Origin: Medicago truncatula
Taxonomy: Eukaryota; Streptophyta; Magnoliopsida; Fabales; Fabaceae
Direction: 5' to 3'
DNA: 64,000 bases
Assembly: GCF_003473485.1 (NCBI RefSeq)
Contig: NC_053046.1
Location: 39,393,832 to 39,457,831 of the forward strand
Shown here: piece after piece, positions 21,965-36,410 of the stretch
Numbering within the stretch: position 1 is the first letter of the stretch
Layout: the number at the start of each line of letters is the position of its first letter
Translations under genes and position numbers: made by a program
The notes under the pieces: generated by a model
Databases searched by the model: none
The model's input: only the letters and a program-made list of their open reading frames with translations
What the model was told of the DNA's origin: nothing

Positions 21965-22952
21965 CGATTGTGGGAACTGCCCCAAGAATATTGGATGGAG
22001 AGAACCTTGTATGAAATAGCAGGGGCTATCGGAACTCCTTTGCTAATTGATAATGCTACGAAGAACAGGTTGTTTGGTGGACTTGGACCTTTCTCGCAAT
22101 ATCTTTTATGAAATTATGGTGGAAAGGGAAGGTTATGCATTTCCGGTGGAGATTGAATGCAAGGGGTTACCTGACTTTTGCACGCATTGCAAAAGTATTG
22201 GCCATAATGTAATATCCTGCCAGTGGTTACACCCGAAAAAATCAGAGAAACAAGATAAGGTTCCCCGAGTGGACAAAGGGAAAAAAAATTGAACACTCTT
22301 AGAAGCAGTCCCCGCAAGGATGGCAATTGAAGGATAATCCTTCCGACATTGGCTCCTCCAAAGCTTTTGAGGCTCTGACACATGTTGTTCCTCCTCCTCA
22401 TCAAAAGGAGGTGCACGAAGATTCAACAGTTAGCCATGGGACGGACTTTGAAGAAGGACAAATAGAGATGGCGAGCATTGAGGTACATGTTACTCATAAT
22501 GAGCAGCCAACAGACCATATTGATGCGCAGGTAGAAAGTCGTATTTCTGTTATTTATCTTGATACAACACACATAGAAAAGTCTTAGACTTCGTTTCACA
22601 TGTTGTTGCACAACATCACCGATGAGATAGTAAGGCACTAATCACAGTCACCATTGAATAACACGATTTTAGAGAAGATTGCAAATGAGCAGGTGGTGGA
22701 ACTGCAAAAGCCAGTTCTCACTTTGGCTACCGATATTGTGCTGGCAGTTCATAATATTATTGTTGATCATGAAGTAGTTGCGCTTAATCTGCAACTTCAA
22801 AAGGAACTTGATCTTGTTAGAGAATGTCTTATTAAAGGTGAAGATGTTGAGGTCCCCTTTACGCCTTATCTGACGAAGAAGCAGAGGAAACAACTAAGTA
22901 AACTCAATTCCTACAACACTCGTTCCAAGGGTGCACCCAAGGGCGGTTGAGC
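21965..22952 (+). mobile_element. LINE ORF1 (gag-like, DUF4283 / zf-CCHC) remnant
   Basis: Frame fragments read LPQEYWMERTLYEIAGAIGT, then after a frameshift DLDLSRNIFYEIMVEREGYA, followed by a zinc knuckle FCTHCKSIGHNVISC (C-x2-C-x4-H-x4-C). After stops, a third frame ends with TPYLTKKQRKQLSKLNS and NTRSKGAPKGG, a typical C-terminus of this family. Together these outline one ORF1 of a plant L1-type element broken by at least two frameshifts and stops. No RT domain follows. Confidence 0.75.
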
Positions 22953-24367
22953 AACATTCTTCTGGGTCATTTTTCTTTGCTTTTCGTATTTATTTATTTA
23001 TTATTTCGCTTTTCTAGATTTTTGAGAGTTTTGGTTTGGCCCCACTCTTGTCTATATATTTTCTCTTTTTTAATAATATTTTATGAGTAGGCGGCATAGG
23101 ATGGGAGTATCTATTAGCCTATAAAAATAAAGTATATGTGAATATTTAAAAGTAATTTAAAAAAAATATATAAAAAACCAATTTCTTGGCCTATAAAAAA
23201 AACCAAATTTAAAAGTATATTTAAAAGTAATATTTCACATCAAAGATTTTAATAATTTCACCTAAGAAGTATATGTGAATACATCCCCAACCCATTAATA
23301 AACGAGATGAAAAAAATAATTTAATGTGTTTTAATAGGTTATACATTTATCTATGTAAAATTGATTGCAAATTTTATCTACAAACGAATTTCAAAAAATC
23401 AACAATTATAAAAGACCATACTCAAACTAATTTTAATTGTCAAAAAACATCATCCAGATATGATATTTCATCTTATCCTTTTTCCCTTTTATTAGTTTTT
23501 CAAGAGATCATATGCATACTTCGTTTCTAGCAACATAAATCCCTGAGACACTATGGAAAGCTACCAAATCGTCTGAGTTGAGATTGTCTCGATTTCTCAA
23601 AAGAAACGAAGACTTCATTAGGAGAGAAAACCATGAAACATTTGTCATTCAAAAAAAATAAAAATTTCTTCGCGATAAAAACCATAACCTACTTTGTGTA
23701 TTCTTCTCCACAAAATGAAGCTCTATTTTTCTCAGAAATAGAGATCATCCCAACTCATGTTACCTTTGAGATGATGTTGATAAGATGTTCAATCACATCC
23801 AATCAAGAAACTAAATGCCAATAGCTGTTGAGCCATAGCATTTTGGTATGACAATAATAATTACATATGAAATGACTGAGAGCACTTTAGGTTACAATAA
23901 GAAGATCAACACTCTTATTGTTCAAATTTGACAAAGGTATAGTATAAAAGTACAACCCTTTTCCCTCATTTTCACCACCATCAAAATTAAAAGACAAAGA
24001 TCCTCTTCTTCCTATGTTTGTAATGTTGACAACAACTTCTAAGTCTATCATCTTATGTACACAACATTTGGAGACAAGAAAATTGTGTCTCCCCAAGTCT
24101 ACAACAAGATCCATAGAAAAGGATCAAAGTGTATACCATATAGAATGATCCATCAAAGAAACTTTGAAAAGACCTGGTAATCACCAACCAATCTCAATCT
24201 ATATAGAACAAACAAAAGGATCTTTCCTTTTTTTCCCATTCATTCAAACCAAAAAAGCATGCCGCTACGCAAACTCATAATGTCAATGTTGTTAGGGTGA
24301 ATTTCCTTTCAAAATTGTGGATGCCATCAAAACTTGTGTGCCACATGTATTTACTATTTTAGGCATA
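22953..24367. other. intergenic DNA and LARP1 3' flank
   Basis: AT-rich. A 75-codon minus-strand frame at 23887-24114 and a 63-codon plus frame at 23633 have no recognisable features. The part nearest 24367 is probably the LARP1 3' UTR. Confidence 0.4.
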
Positions 24368-27300
24368 TCACTCAACCTTATTTGTGTCATCTTTCGCAGC
24401 TTTCGCCGCATTCTTTTCTTTTGCACGGAAATCCTCCAAACTTCGATATTCTTCGTTGAGCAACCTATCCAGTTCAGGATGTTTCTTCAACGGTTCTTTT
24501 TGGTTGCGCATCTTGCGATAGTGGTGAAATGCCCTGTCAATCCCATGAATATGAACAAAGCATAAGTCCCAAGAGTAGTGGGAAGTGAAGGGCCAAAAAG
24601 CTAGACGAGAGTAAATCGGTTTTACCAATATTTTTCCAGGCCATACAGGTTGCCCTTATGATAGTAATCCAGCGTAAGCTGTTCGAAATCCTTGTACAAA
24701 TCATCTCTGAATTCCTTCTCCAAACCATAACTGAACAAGGAATTATTTAAAAAAACAGATGAATTGGATGCATCAATGTTTTAAGAGGAGGAAAAATATA
24801 CAACCAAGAAGCAATTTAATCAGCTTCTAATAGATAAACGATAGATGAATATATAAAAAAAATAAATCCTTGATATTAGTGTTTACCAGAAGATGAAACC
24901 TAAATGAAGATTCTAGCTTCTCAAGCACATGAGAAGACCAAAATTTAAAACGGTTACCTGTAGAACCTGAAAAGGCACTCCATGCCATAATAATAATTAG
25001 CAGCTGCATCTTCCATTGCTAATTTCTTAAATTCATCATACATAGATGGAACAAACATGTCACGAAGAAAATAGCACCAGAACCGGTATAATGTATTCAT
25101 TTCCTGCATATACATACACAAAAGGAGGCGCGGATACTGGAATAAGCAAGTGTATGATCAAAAGAAAATAAAATTTGCAAAAATATAATTCTAAATTTGC
25201 AAACAATATGAAATGCATATGCTCAAAGAAAAAATATCCTTGTCCAGACCTTATAAGGGTCCCCCTCCCCTGAGAACCAGGGGGTTAAGACAAAAGAATA
25301 TACTATAAAAATGAAGAATAAAAGTAACTGGAACAGACACATTAGTAATGAGAGAATGAGTCCAATATGTGTATTACCAAAGTGGACACAACTTTGATTT
25401 TATTTGGTTTAGCTTTCAACTTTTAAAAATAATAATATCCTTCATAGACAATTATTATGAAATAAAGTTCACCTCGCTGCAGCCAATGCCAAGTTTCTTT
25501 CGATCATTCAAGCACTTTTTATGATATTTCAGATACCTGAAAGGAAAATAATCACATGAGGAAATTTGAAAATGTAACATATCCTATATACTGCTAGTGT
25601 TCATACATTAAGGAAGCGTTATCACTTACTTCTGCTGTTTGAAACCATTTTCTTCTAAAAGCTGGTGACTTGGATGCTGAAAAGGTGGAAAAGACTTTGG
25701 CATTGAACCAACAGGTGGACTACTTCCAGAAACACCTCCATGGGGTGAACTACCCAATTTCGACAGCATGAGACTGCAAAATTAAGATAATTATCAGAAC
25801 TAGGTTTCCAGTAACAAAACAAAATGATCAACTTATCATCACTCGTGTGTTACAAATTAAAAACAAAGTGATTCGCCTTCAATAAATTTGCGATTATTTT
25901 TGAGATTTTTAGGAAAAGCATAGGCTATTTTGTGTTTGTTTACTATAATGAAAATAAATTTATTTTTTTTAAATGTCTATCAAAAGTGATTTTCAAGAGA
26001 AGTTACTCAAAGCAGCTTCTCATTCGAATCAGTTTTTAGATTTTCATTTAAAAGCTGTAAAAAATTCTAAAGTTATTTTCATACACACACACATATATAT
26101 AAGCATGACACGCTCGGTGAAAAAATAATTACTTCATGTTCTTTTTTGGATAGAATAATTTATTAATATTCCTGTGAAGTAAAAAATGTAGAAAAGAAAA
26201 TGAGGAAGCAAACCAACATCATAATAGTCCTAAGCAATAAGAACAAATATTCTGAACTGACCTTTGATTTTCAGGCGGTGTGGAAGAAAAGAAAAAACCA
26301 ACTGAATTACTAGGTGGGCTTTCAGATATAACTCCATGAGAGTTACGACCGGTTCCATGATTTCTAAAATTGTTCGAGAAAAACCGCTGCTTAAGGGAAG
26401 ACTGTTGCTTGTGATTGTGGAAACCTTTTTGTTTCCTTCTAGGATTATTGCTTCCAGGCTCTTCAAGACTTCCAACAGCATTCTCGCCTGTCTTTATATT
26501 TGATGCTCCTGAAGTAGGGCTTTGAGATTTTAAGCTTCTATCTCTGTTATCAGAGTTGCTCTTTCTACGGTTAGACCGCCTATTATGTCTTAGTTCCTGT
26601 TAAAAGTTGGGTCGGGTAACAAAATTAAATAAAAAAAAAATGATGATATACAATATAATCCATCATAGATAGATAGTGAAAAGTAAGAGAAAGGCAGTGT
26701 CTCAACCTGTTCATAAAAATAAAGTCCATCATTTATCGCAGAAGCAAGCTCATTGGAAATGGGTTTCGATTCTTTGCTACCACTGGTATCCTTTTTAGGG
26801 TCACCATTCTGTACATTGAAATAAATAAAAAAATTAAATAAAAATATATGGAATACATGTAGTTATTATGGTTAGATAACTCAGTTTTTGTACAACTCAA
26901 AATAGACATCAAATTGACCTGTAGATATGATTAATATTTAATAGTAGACAAAACAATATAAATTATATTCAATGTACCCCTGACACATCAGATTGAAGAT
27001 GCATCTGATGTCCGACACCAGCACATTTGATTACATTTAAACACTTAATTATTTCGAATTATTATTAGAGTCTACGTGCCAATATCGTGTCAATGTAACT
27101 GTTTGATCAGTCTGACGATGTAAACTAAAAACTTGTTTTCAAGGAAAAATTAAACATATGAACAAAGGTTATAAACAGCAATACCTGAGTAACAATTACA
27201 AGTCTCTGAACATCCTGCTCAATGACAGCCATCTCATCATCTTCATCCTCAATCCTTTAAGGCAACAAATTCCATCAGATGAATGTTAAAACAAATGTTA

Positions 27301-30300
27301 ACACGTGCTTAATGATAATGGCATGAAAACACCTAATATCATCATGTAGTGGACGTGCATGTCCATATGTAAAAAAGGTATTTGAACATTTCAAAGATAA
27401 TAAGCTAACATTGTTAGCATTCATCTTTGCATAAAAGTTTCCTCTCCCGATCCCCCTAAGGTAACAACTATTTAAGTATACCATTTCGTCAACAACGCTT
27501 TTATTCATATAGTTATGATTTGACATTAAATAGCACCATAGTGTAAACAGCAAAACAATAAATTATCTAAAACAGAAATCCATTTGAACAGATTTTGACA
27601 GAAACACGTCTTGTTTTGGACCTACACAAGATGAATTTTATAAGTCAGAACTAAGAACTATTAAGTACCTTCCAGTAGAAGAAAGCTCAGTCTTCTTTGG
27701 CATCTTCTGCTCAAGCTCAATCTCTTCATCAAGCAAAAATGTATTGCCAAAATCATCAGCCGAAACATCCATGTTTCCAGTCTCATTGTAATCAACTATT
27801 TTGGTTTTAGTTTCTTGTGGGCGGCAGTAGAAATTAATACGAGTTGTGGCATTTTTGTTCATTACTGCATGTGATATATTTTTAGATGGATGACTGTTGG
27901 TATCTTGTTTCTGATTCACATCGGAAACTTCAAAGGTATCTTTGTTTGACTGATTCTGCTCTGTCGAAGTTGAATCATGAGCAGAGTCGTTAAGAGTAGC
28001 TTCAGAAGACTCCTTTGTCTTATCTACAACAGTATCACTGTTCTGACATGAATTGGCAGTACTCTCCACATGTTGGTCCTGTTGAACCTGAGCCACTGAT
28101 GATCCTGAATTTCCTGAGGATGTTTGAATCCATTTTGACCAGTTGTTGCGTTTCCTTATCTTGTCATCCTGGAAGAAAAAATATAGGGGGAAACTTAGAA
28201 AATGAACCAAAATTTTAAAACAAAACTAACTAAATTGGTCATGTGTCTCCAAAATTCGTTGCCCCTTTATGCGGCAATAACTAAAAGTTGGATCCAAAAG
28301 CATGAAGGTTACAAATAAGTATATATATCCATTGTTGATGCAACCATGTCACAGTTATTAACCTAGGATAGTAATTCATAGCAGTGGATAATTATAAATC
28401 CATTGTTGGGCCATATGTATTGTCCACACCCAGGGGACCAATAGCTCTGGGATTGAAGGGGTGTATTGGACAAAAGCCCGAGTCACACATCATCGATAGA
28501 ATGGCATAAAGATATAATGGTTGTGGTGTTCATTTAAGCCCAAAATCTAAGAAGTTAAAAAAAAAAAATTGGAAGCAAAATGGCCCTACGGCCCAATACC
28601 CAACTCTAAGCCAGGAAACAAAGAATCCTAGCCCCATCTCGGCCTCTCCGGTCAGCCACCTTGTCCTCATTCAATCATCTTCTCCTTTTAATAAAACAGT
28701 AATCACACCCTCTAATCCCTATTGTTGTAATCACTACTTCTGCAGGCCATAAAATCTGGAACACACAATTCCCTCATTCTTTTGCACTTCACCCTAATTC
28801 TCACTCACATCACGTGCAATCGCCACCACTCTTCCGAAATCTTCTGTGTCACTATAGCGTCCATAACACTGGACAGCAACGCAAAGGACCCTAGATAGTG
28901 GCCACATGCAATGCCATCATAGTGCTCCTTTCGGGGCTATTAATAACAGAGAGCCATATCAAAATATGAGAAGCTTAACCCTGTCTATTCCAGACATGCA
29001 TTACAAACCAAACTTAGAAAAGTAAAATAAGACAGAATATAACCTGCACTTCCACGTTATCAGAATTCTGAAGCACATCAACGATGAAAGGTATGTCAGT
29101 GCTCATTCTCTTGACCTACAACAAGACAATTCACATCATAATACAAGGAAATGGTAAGTCTGGAACAACACGGATTACAAAACTCGCCAATAGATAGCAT
29201 ACAGATGTATAGTCATCAGGCAATCGGGAGACAAAATATGTTTTAGACATACCCTTTTAAAATCAGCAACAGTAGATATAGGAACCCATCCTTGGTCATC
29301 CATCAAGCCAATAAGATAACGATCATTGTGCAGATTTTCATCACTGCCAAGAGAAGGCTCAGAAGTCAGCAGTTTGACATCAATGGAAACATCATACTCA
29401 CAATATAGATGAGCAGATGTGAGATGAAGATAGACAAGAAACATTTTATCATGTCAGGTATTTAGGTCAGATAGTTACTCGTAGCTAAAAAATCAACGTC
29501 CATAAAGGTAGAGAAGGCATTGTCGACAAATAAATTCCTTACCTGAAATAATACTCAATCTGTTTGAGAATGCTAGCCCTCAAGGATTGAGTTTCTGGAG
29601 TCGGTGATTGAGGTGCTGAGTTAACAGGAGGATATGGAGCAAAGTGCCGTGGAGGGGGACCTCTGATGGAGCCAGGAGGTGGCATCGGGACACACCATAT
29701 TGGTGCATGTCCTATCGAAGATAAAAAAAATTGGATTAAAGAACTGAGCAATGGAAAACTAAAAAGTAGCCGTAAAAAATATGGACCATGGACCGTATTC
29801 AAGTTGACAAATGAATAAGTGGTTAATTACATGAACATGTGCATATATAGACGATTTTTAATTGGAAATTTTACCTGGGAAGCTTGGGCCAACCATGTAC
29901 CCTGGAGGCGGACCGTAAAACGGAGGTCTTATAAAGGGCCTTGGGCCCATACCATGTTGCATAGGCATGTTTGCCCTGGCAGGAAAAGGTCTTTGATGAT
30001 GCCAACCATGATTCACATGGTCACCTTGTTCTTGGATATTTGGCCTTCCATTTGGATAATTAACAGCATATGCATTCGGATCTCCTTGCACCGGAGGCTG
30101 AACATGTTTGGCATCAACAGCATGAGCAGGTGAAGTAAAACCTTGTCCTGCTGCCGCCGGGGATACAGGCTTCACTAGAGGATTCTCACCATTGGGATAA
30201 GGTCCTGAACCAGGCGGGAAGGCATATGCAGGAATGGCAATGTGAGGCGGAGGTGCCATAGGATGAAAATACGGAGCAACAGGCGGCTGCTGATGATAAG

Positions 30301-31151
30301 GCATCGTCGCGACAGGAAAGTGAGGCGCACCATTTGTGTTACTGTTGCGCTTGGGGCCTGGCTTTTGATAGCGCGGTGTTGGCATCTTATTCATCGGATT
30401 GAAGTTTCCAGAACCGTTTGACTTCTGTTTATTCGCAGATCCATACACGGAAAATCAGACAAACAAGAAAAAATAGTCAAATCCAGAGTTAATATTGTCG
30501 AATGCAACTTTTATTTCCATCGAAGGAAAAAAAACAATATGACCTAAATAAATTTGTCGATTCTCCAATATCTTTTACTCGTTGACCCATTGTTTAATAC
30601 CGACAGGTCATATTTTAATTGATAATCAATAATCACGATTCTTATGCTTGCAATATTATGGCTAAAATCACGAAAAGTAGAACAATACAAAACATGTTAT
30701 CTTAACAACAAAAAAAAAACTCCATGCTTGCAATATTATGGCTAAAATCACGAAAAATAGAACAATACAAAACATGTTATCTTAACAACAAAAAAAAAAA
30801 CTCCATCAAAATCACATTACACCAACATGATTTTTTGCATTTCATTCTCAAACAAAAATGCTATCAAATTACAATGAAGAACAAACATACCTGCACAGAA
30901 GGAGCTCTAGGAGCAACCTGACCAACACTAGGCACAGAAACTGCTACATCCTCACCCTTAGCAGAAACATTTTCAACATGATTCTTAGGTTTTGGAGTTT
31001 GAGCATCCGAAAGAGCTGGCCAAGACTTAGTTCCAACCACCAACACAGGAACATCAACACTTTTCCCATCAACACTAGGTCTCTTCCATGGAGACTTAGG
31101 AGCATTCATCTCCTTCTGATCCTCAACAACCTCATTATCAGCAATCACCAT
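24368..31151 (-). CDS. LARP1: La-related protein 1 (LARP1), 14 exons
   Basis: Exons (minus): 31151-30891, 30424-29875, 29711-29543, 29343-29253, 29115-29044, 28168-27669, 27254-27185, 26808-26707, 26596-26262, 25773-25630, 25536-25473, 25103-24958, 24730-24626 and 24533-24368; 2775 nt, 924 aa, every junction GT-AG and in frame. Residues about 88-310 are a Pro/Gly/His-rich low-complexity region. A La-motif follows at about 310-395 ([50 protein letters not shown]). A long acidic/Ser/Asn linker leads to the C-terminal DM15/LARP1 repeats at about 745-915 ([50 protein letters not shown]). LARP1 proteins bind capped, pyrimidine-start mRNAs in the cytoplasm and control their translation and decay; in Arabidopsis LARP1 works with XRN4 in heat-induced decay. 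The 5' leader (31152-31480) may contain another intron. Confidence 0.93.
30644..30806. repeat. 80-bp tandem duplication in LARP1 intron 1
   Basis: ATGCTTGCAATATTATGGCT recurs at 30644 and 30724 with the following sequence nearly identical, including the poly-A run. Confidence 0.85.
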
Positions 31152-33545
31152 AATTGATTTTCTCTCACCAATCCAAAATTAATCAATGTTTTCCTAAACC
31201 CTCTTAAGCCTAAACCTCAAATGACAAATTAAACAAAGATTCTATACCAAAAAACCAAATGGGTATTCTTCAAATAACAAAAAATTGAAACTTTACCAAA
31301 TGGGTAACAATGATGCTGAAAACAAAAATCAAGAGTTGAATCAGTCGAAAAAACCAAAAGGGTATTAAGATATTGACTTAAAAAATGAAAATATAGGAAA
31401 AAGATTATACCTTTACTTGCTTCTTGGTATCAATGATGCTGAAAACAAGAATCAAGAGATGAATCAGTGAAAAATATCATGTGGGTATGTGGCAAAAAGG
31501 GTTCTTTTTGATGGAAGAGAGAGAAAGGTGAGTGTGGCAGCAATAGATGGAGCAATATTAGGGTTTGTGAGAGAAGAGTGATGTGAAGTGAATAGTGATG
31601 TTTTGTTTGTGAGAGTGTGTTTGAGACAGTTGCAAAATGTTAACAAACGCCAAACAAAGACAAAAATGTGCGGTAACTCTTGAAAAGGTTAAGGACAAAA
31701 ATGAAGTTATTGTAGTAGTAAAATATTTATGACCTTATCTCATCAATTCTACTTCAAGTGGTTGTTGATTCTTGTTGCTTGTTTCAACTTTTAAAGGAAT
31801 TTGGTATTCAAGATTTTTTACCCTTTGAAGGTGAAAAAGTAAAGTTTTAAGTTTAATCATCAAAATGAAGATATTGAAATTTGTGTTTTTAGATATTTAT
31901 CGAACGTTTGTCCACAAATCATCGTTTTATTGATGAAAATATTAAAATTATTAGGTCGGATGTTGAATTGAGTTCAAGTCCTAATGATTTATTTGTGTGC
32001 TTAAGTTTTTAACGATTTTTTGTAATTTCGTCTATCTGACAAAAAAGGTATTTATCAGTTTAGGTAATTGAAAATCAGTTTTTCAATTTAAATTTTACGC
32101 GCGTTTATACTAAAGAGAAATGCTATATTTAGCAAAGCAAAACTTTGCGAATCCATGACAAAGTTGACATATGACACGGTTTGGAGGAAATTGCACTTCC
32201 GAAATGATGGAAAACATTGATAGTCAATGTTTGACGGTTAGTATAAAACCTTCAATGTGCTTTTACGATGCATCCTTTCGCTATATTTATCATTTATCAT
32301 TTTACGACAGTGATATCAATTAAAATTAAATTAAAAGATTTAAGGAAAAAATAATTATTCATAAAAAAATATTAAGGAAAAGATAATGATGAGATTGTGT
32401 GTTGATTTTTTTTTTGTTAGAAGGAGGTTTAATAGTTAAAATGTCATGTGAAGGCAACAGAGTGAGTGAATCTCAATTTCTAAAGAGTTATCCAAAATAG
32501 CTAATATATCCACGACTTAATTTCTTTTCCTATATACACACGGATCTCAGATTCTAAAGAATTGTGTAATCAAAATAGCTGATATATCCACAACTTAATT
32601 TCTTTTTAGATTTAGTATTTAAGTAGTAAGTGTATATTCCTCAAATCATAAATCCATTTGGCAGTGATCCTCTAGTAATTAATCAGTTTATGGAAATGTT
32701 TAGTTGCAAGGATATCGTCTTCGTGATCATAGATCATTTGATAAAGAATGAAGTTTAAGTCTCATATTTTTCACTTTTTCACTTCATCAAACAACTTAAA
32801 AAATAAAAATAAAAGAGTAATTGCAAGAAGATCAAATTACTTTTTTTTACAAAGGAAATCAGAGAACTTATTGTTATTTAAAAGTTTTTTGACAAAGAGA
32901 TCAGGGTACTTATAGTTATTTAAAAGTATCACTTTAAATAATTTTGGCAACTACTTCAAATGTTGATTGCAACACACAATTGTTGACAATGAACAACACA
33001 AAACCATTTTAATGGAACAAATGACCTCCACACAGTGATGTGAGAAAACTGCTTCTCATGTGTTTCATAATCTCTATTCGTACACCTTTACTATATTAGG
33101 GATCTGGTATTTTGACCAATGATGATTTAAAGACCTAAAACAAATTTTATTTATGATGATGCCTTTTAAAATAAATAGGCTTTATGAAAAAAATGAAAGT
33201 CAAGATTTTTGAGTCAAAAGTTTGAACATTGGGTGAGGATGGAGACGCAGGTTTTTGTCTTGATCAATTAAGTTGTCAAAACATTTATAATTAGTTTGAG
33301 TTTATGTCCCAAAAAATTGAGGTATGAAATCCTATTTACATTTGATTACGTTGATTTGGATATAAGATATAAATAATGTATCATCCACAGACCACATGCA
33401 ACTACAAAGACTAATCCTTATATTCTTATGGAACTTCATTGAACGAAAATCTATCGTGTTGCGAATGTGATAATTTTCTGTGGTGATTTGTTTTTAAAAA
33501 ATTATATTAAATCGTATGTGTGTGTGCAGACACACACACACGCAC
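31152..33545. other. LARP1 leader/promoter and intergenic DNA
   Basis: Near 31290-31480 a segment around CAATGATGCTGAAAACAA is duplicated, so the LARP1 5' UTR may be composite. Beyond about 31700 no gene or clear element is recognised. A (CA)/(GT)-rich tract precedes 33546. Confidence 0.4.
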
Positions 33546-33546
33546 G

Positions 33547-33694
33547 CTCCCTCCAATCACATTTATAAACAAAAATATGTTTTTTAAGTTTATTGAATAC
33601 ATAATGTATTTGGACTATATATAGATCAAATACATTAGATGTTCAATGAATCTAAAAAGCACTCTTTTGTTTATAAATATGATTGGAGAAAGTG
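33547..33694. mobile_element. Stowaway-like MITE, ~148 bp
   Basis: Left end CTCCCTCCAATCACATTTAT pairs with the inverted right end (TTTGTTTATAAATATGATTGG then AGAAAGTG). The CTCCCTCC start followed by TTTATAA resembles Stowaway/mariner-type MITEs. The expected TA target duplication is not clean. Confidence 0.5.
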
Positions 33695-34317
33695 TATAAA
33701 AATATATATGTATAGAGAGAGATAGAGAGAAAGATCGTTCTTATGCTAATGCACATTTTTGTGTGTGACACAAATACCTATACTAATATGTGTGTAATGC
33801 ACTGTCTAGTGACCGATTTAGAAGTTGAAAACAATTGAAAATAACATGTAAATTTACAATAACATCAGAGTAATGAGTATTACCGTAATCTTAAATAAAG
33901 TTACCTTATTTCGTCCACACAAGCAAATCTCATAACAAAACAAAAAACATGATTATGAACCAAAAAATAAATAGAAACCCTTTAATAAAAAAATTCATGA
34001 AATTCACTAACCTTTATAAATAGAGCACGGATCAATGAAAAAAGACATATACAATTCCCTCATATTTATTAAAAAAAGAGCCTTTTTATTTTATGTAAAA
34101 CAAAAAAATCCTTTTATTTCCTTCTATTTCTTTTTTTTTTTTTTTAAATGTATGTGATTTCTAGGTTGACCATTGGGCCTGAAACGTAAACCCCACTCTC
34201 TCTTTCTCCTTACTTCATACACCCCCAAATAATTCAACCTCTCTTCCCCTTTTGAAATTATAATCCCTTTAATAACACACAATCCATCTTCATATAGGTT
34301 TGCGTATAATTCATTTT
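33695..34317. other. intergenic DNA
   Basis: AT-rich, with a GAGA tract near 33716; no gene recognised. Confidence 0.45.
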
Positions 34318-34699
34318 GGTTTAAATGTGTCATTGGTCCCTGCACTTTTTTTTGTTTGGCATTGGTCCCTGCACTTTGTAAAAATATTGGTATTGGTCCC
34401 TCTGTTAAATTTCTGTTAAAAAAAAACACAAAACCAACGGAGTGCCACGTGGCCCAATCATTTCACGCAATGTGGCACCAATATCAATATTTTTACAAAG
34501 TGCAGGGACCAATACCAATATTTTTACAAAGTGCAGGGACCAATACCAATAGTTTTGTGTTTTTTTTTAACATAAAGTTAATAGAGGGACCAATACCAAT
34601 ATTTTTACAAAGTGCAGGGACCAATTCCAAACAAAAAAAAGTGTATGGACCAATGCCAAAATCTGATGAAAGTGCAAGGACTAAAGGCATATTTAAACC
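34318..34699. mobile_element. TIR element with internal direct repeats, 382 bp
   Basis: The left end GGTTTAAATGTGTCATTGGT is complementary to the right end (GGACTAAAGGCATATTTAAA then CC). TTCATTTT flanks both ends (34310-34317 and 34700-34707), an 8-bp target duplication. The interior has three nearly identical direct repeats of a unit containing ATATTTTTACAAAGTGCAGG. The GGTCCCTGCA ends are common in legume miniature elements. Open frames inside are repeat artefacts. Confidence 0.7.
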
Positions 34700-35280
34700 T
34701 TCATTTTATTTTATTTTATTTTTTGAAAAATAAGAAAATAATAACATTGATAAGTATAATTGTATATAATTTAATGTTTTTTAATAACAAAAGAGCAACC
34801 AAAATCAATAAACAAATACAGATAATAGTAACCACTGTTTACCTACAACCATTGAGATATAACATGCGATTATTTTGTTCTTCCAGACTCTTACTATCAC
34901 TATTCTCTCCTATTTTTCGAATGAAGGGATGTAAGCAAACTCTATACAAAAGGTTATTTATAGACCTGAATCCTGATTCTTCTACCATTAAAAATCACAA
35001 CAATTCATATAATGGTCATTCAAGATCATTATATTTAAAACCATTTAGCAACCAAGGACCTCTGAAAAGTGAATTTTAGAAATGATAATCAGTTTATAAA
35101 ACTATTATTAAATAATGATCAAATGATTTTGCAATTTTTAATCAAATAATATTTAATATTGAATGATTACCATCAGAAATTAGTTTGATTTGTGATGAAA
35201 TTTTTTCATTAATTTATATGTTTTGTATATGCATAATTTATAAGTTCTACATTTTTTTAGTTTTTTTTAGTACTCTCAAT
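34700..35280. other. intergenic DNA
   Basis: AT-rich; nothing recognised. Confidence 0.45.
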
Positions 35281-35289
35281 CATATATGC

Positions 35290-35690
35290 ATTATGTTTAC
35301 AGAGGAGAATGAAACCCATTCTCATCTTTTTTCTTCTTCTTGTGAATATGCTGATGTTGTGTGAAAATGTGCTATGAGATGGAATATGAACGTCAATACT
35401 AGCAATTGGCAGTCTATTTTGCAATATGTCCGGTCTCATTACAACAGGAACAATGGTATGCATGAAACTTATAGAATTTTTATTTTTTTTATAGAACGGT
35501 GTTTGGTGTAACCGTGTATATGATTTGGAAAGAGATGAATGATAGAAGATTTCATAATTGTTACCGGATTGTTCAACAACTCCTTAACCAGGTGAAAATG
35601 CTTGTTTAGCACAAATTTTGGTTCTACCTTCTCAACCAAGTATTCTCCATGCACGTAAAAAAAAATTAGGTTTTCTACACACATAAAAGC
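35290..35690 (+). mobile_element. LINE zf-RVT tail remnant
   Basis: ENETHSHLFSSCEYADVV matches the ET-x-x-HLF-x-x-C part of the plant L1 ORF2 C-terminal zinc finger. It is followed by a stop and then degenerate sequence. Only this tail survives. Confidence 0.55.
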
Positions 35691-36410
35691 TCGGAAAAAA
35701 TAAATCTAGGTCTTCTAACTTAATTTAATGTTTTACATATTTATTTATTTTTTTGTTAATTGTGTTTGAAAATGCTTGAACTGTTAAACTAACTTCCATT
35801 CCTAGTCCAAGTCTGTTACAGATTCATGTACATAATGTTGTATGGCTCACTATAATTGCACGAGCATTGACAGTAAAGAGGTCACGATCTTAAATAAAAA
35901 CTTAAGAAGATAATATTAAGAGAAAAACTACATGTTTTTATAAGAGAAAAACTAATCCATATAATTAAATATGAGAACTAAATGAGCAACGATGTTGGTC
36001 GTCAATAGTCTTTATCTTAAAAAGTTGTTACAAAAACCAATTAAAAACCTACATTTAACGAGAATTACACCTGCTTCCATGTTATCTTTAGAGTGTCCGT
36101 TAAATTGGTTTATAACAAAGAGACCATCGAAATAACTTGATTGAAGCTCAACTGCACAATCCATTCTAAAGTCGCAAGAAGCGCTCAAGCTGCACCAATG
36201 TATATAAACCAAGTTTAACTTTTAACTCAAGAGACTCCTTTAATTTATGAGCCAAATTTAATAAATTGATTATCAAATCAAATTTCAAACTATTTTCGGC
36301 TTGGTTTTGATTTAATTAATAGAACTCAATATTCTTCTAAGAGCTTGTGACCACCCACGTGCCTAGTGCATTTCAATAAAAAAAGAAAATAGTATCCCCA
36401 TTATTTGAAA
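35691..36410. other. intergenic DNA left of the Helitron
   Basis: No gene recognised. Confidence 0.45.

Noticed and set aside
23887-24114. 75-codon minus-strand frame as a gene
   Set aside because: No recognisable motif, no splice partner, and it lies in the likely LARP1 3' flank.
34356-34733. 125-codon frame with repeated GPIPIFLQSAGTN
   Set aside because: Translation of internal direct repeats of a TIR element.
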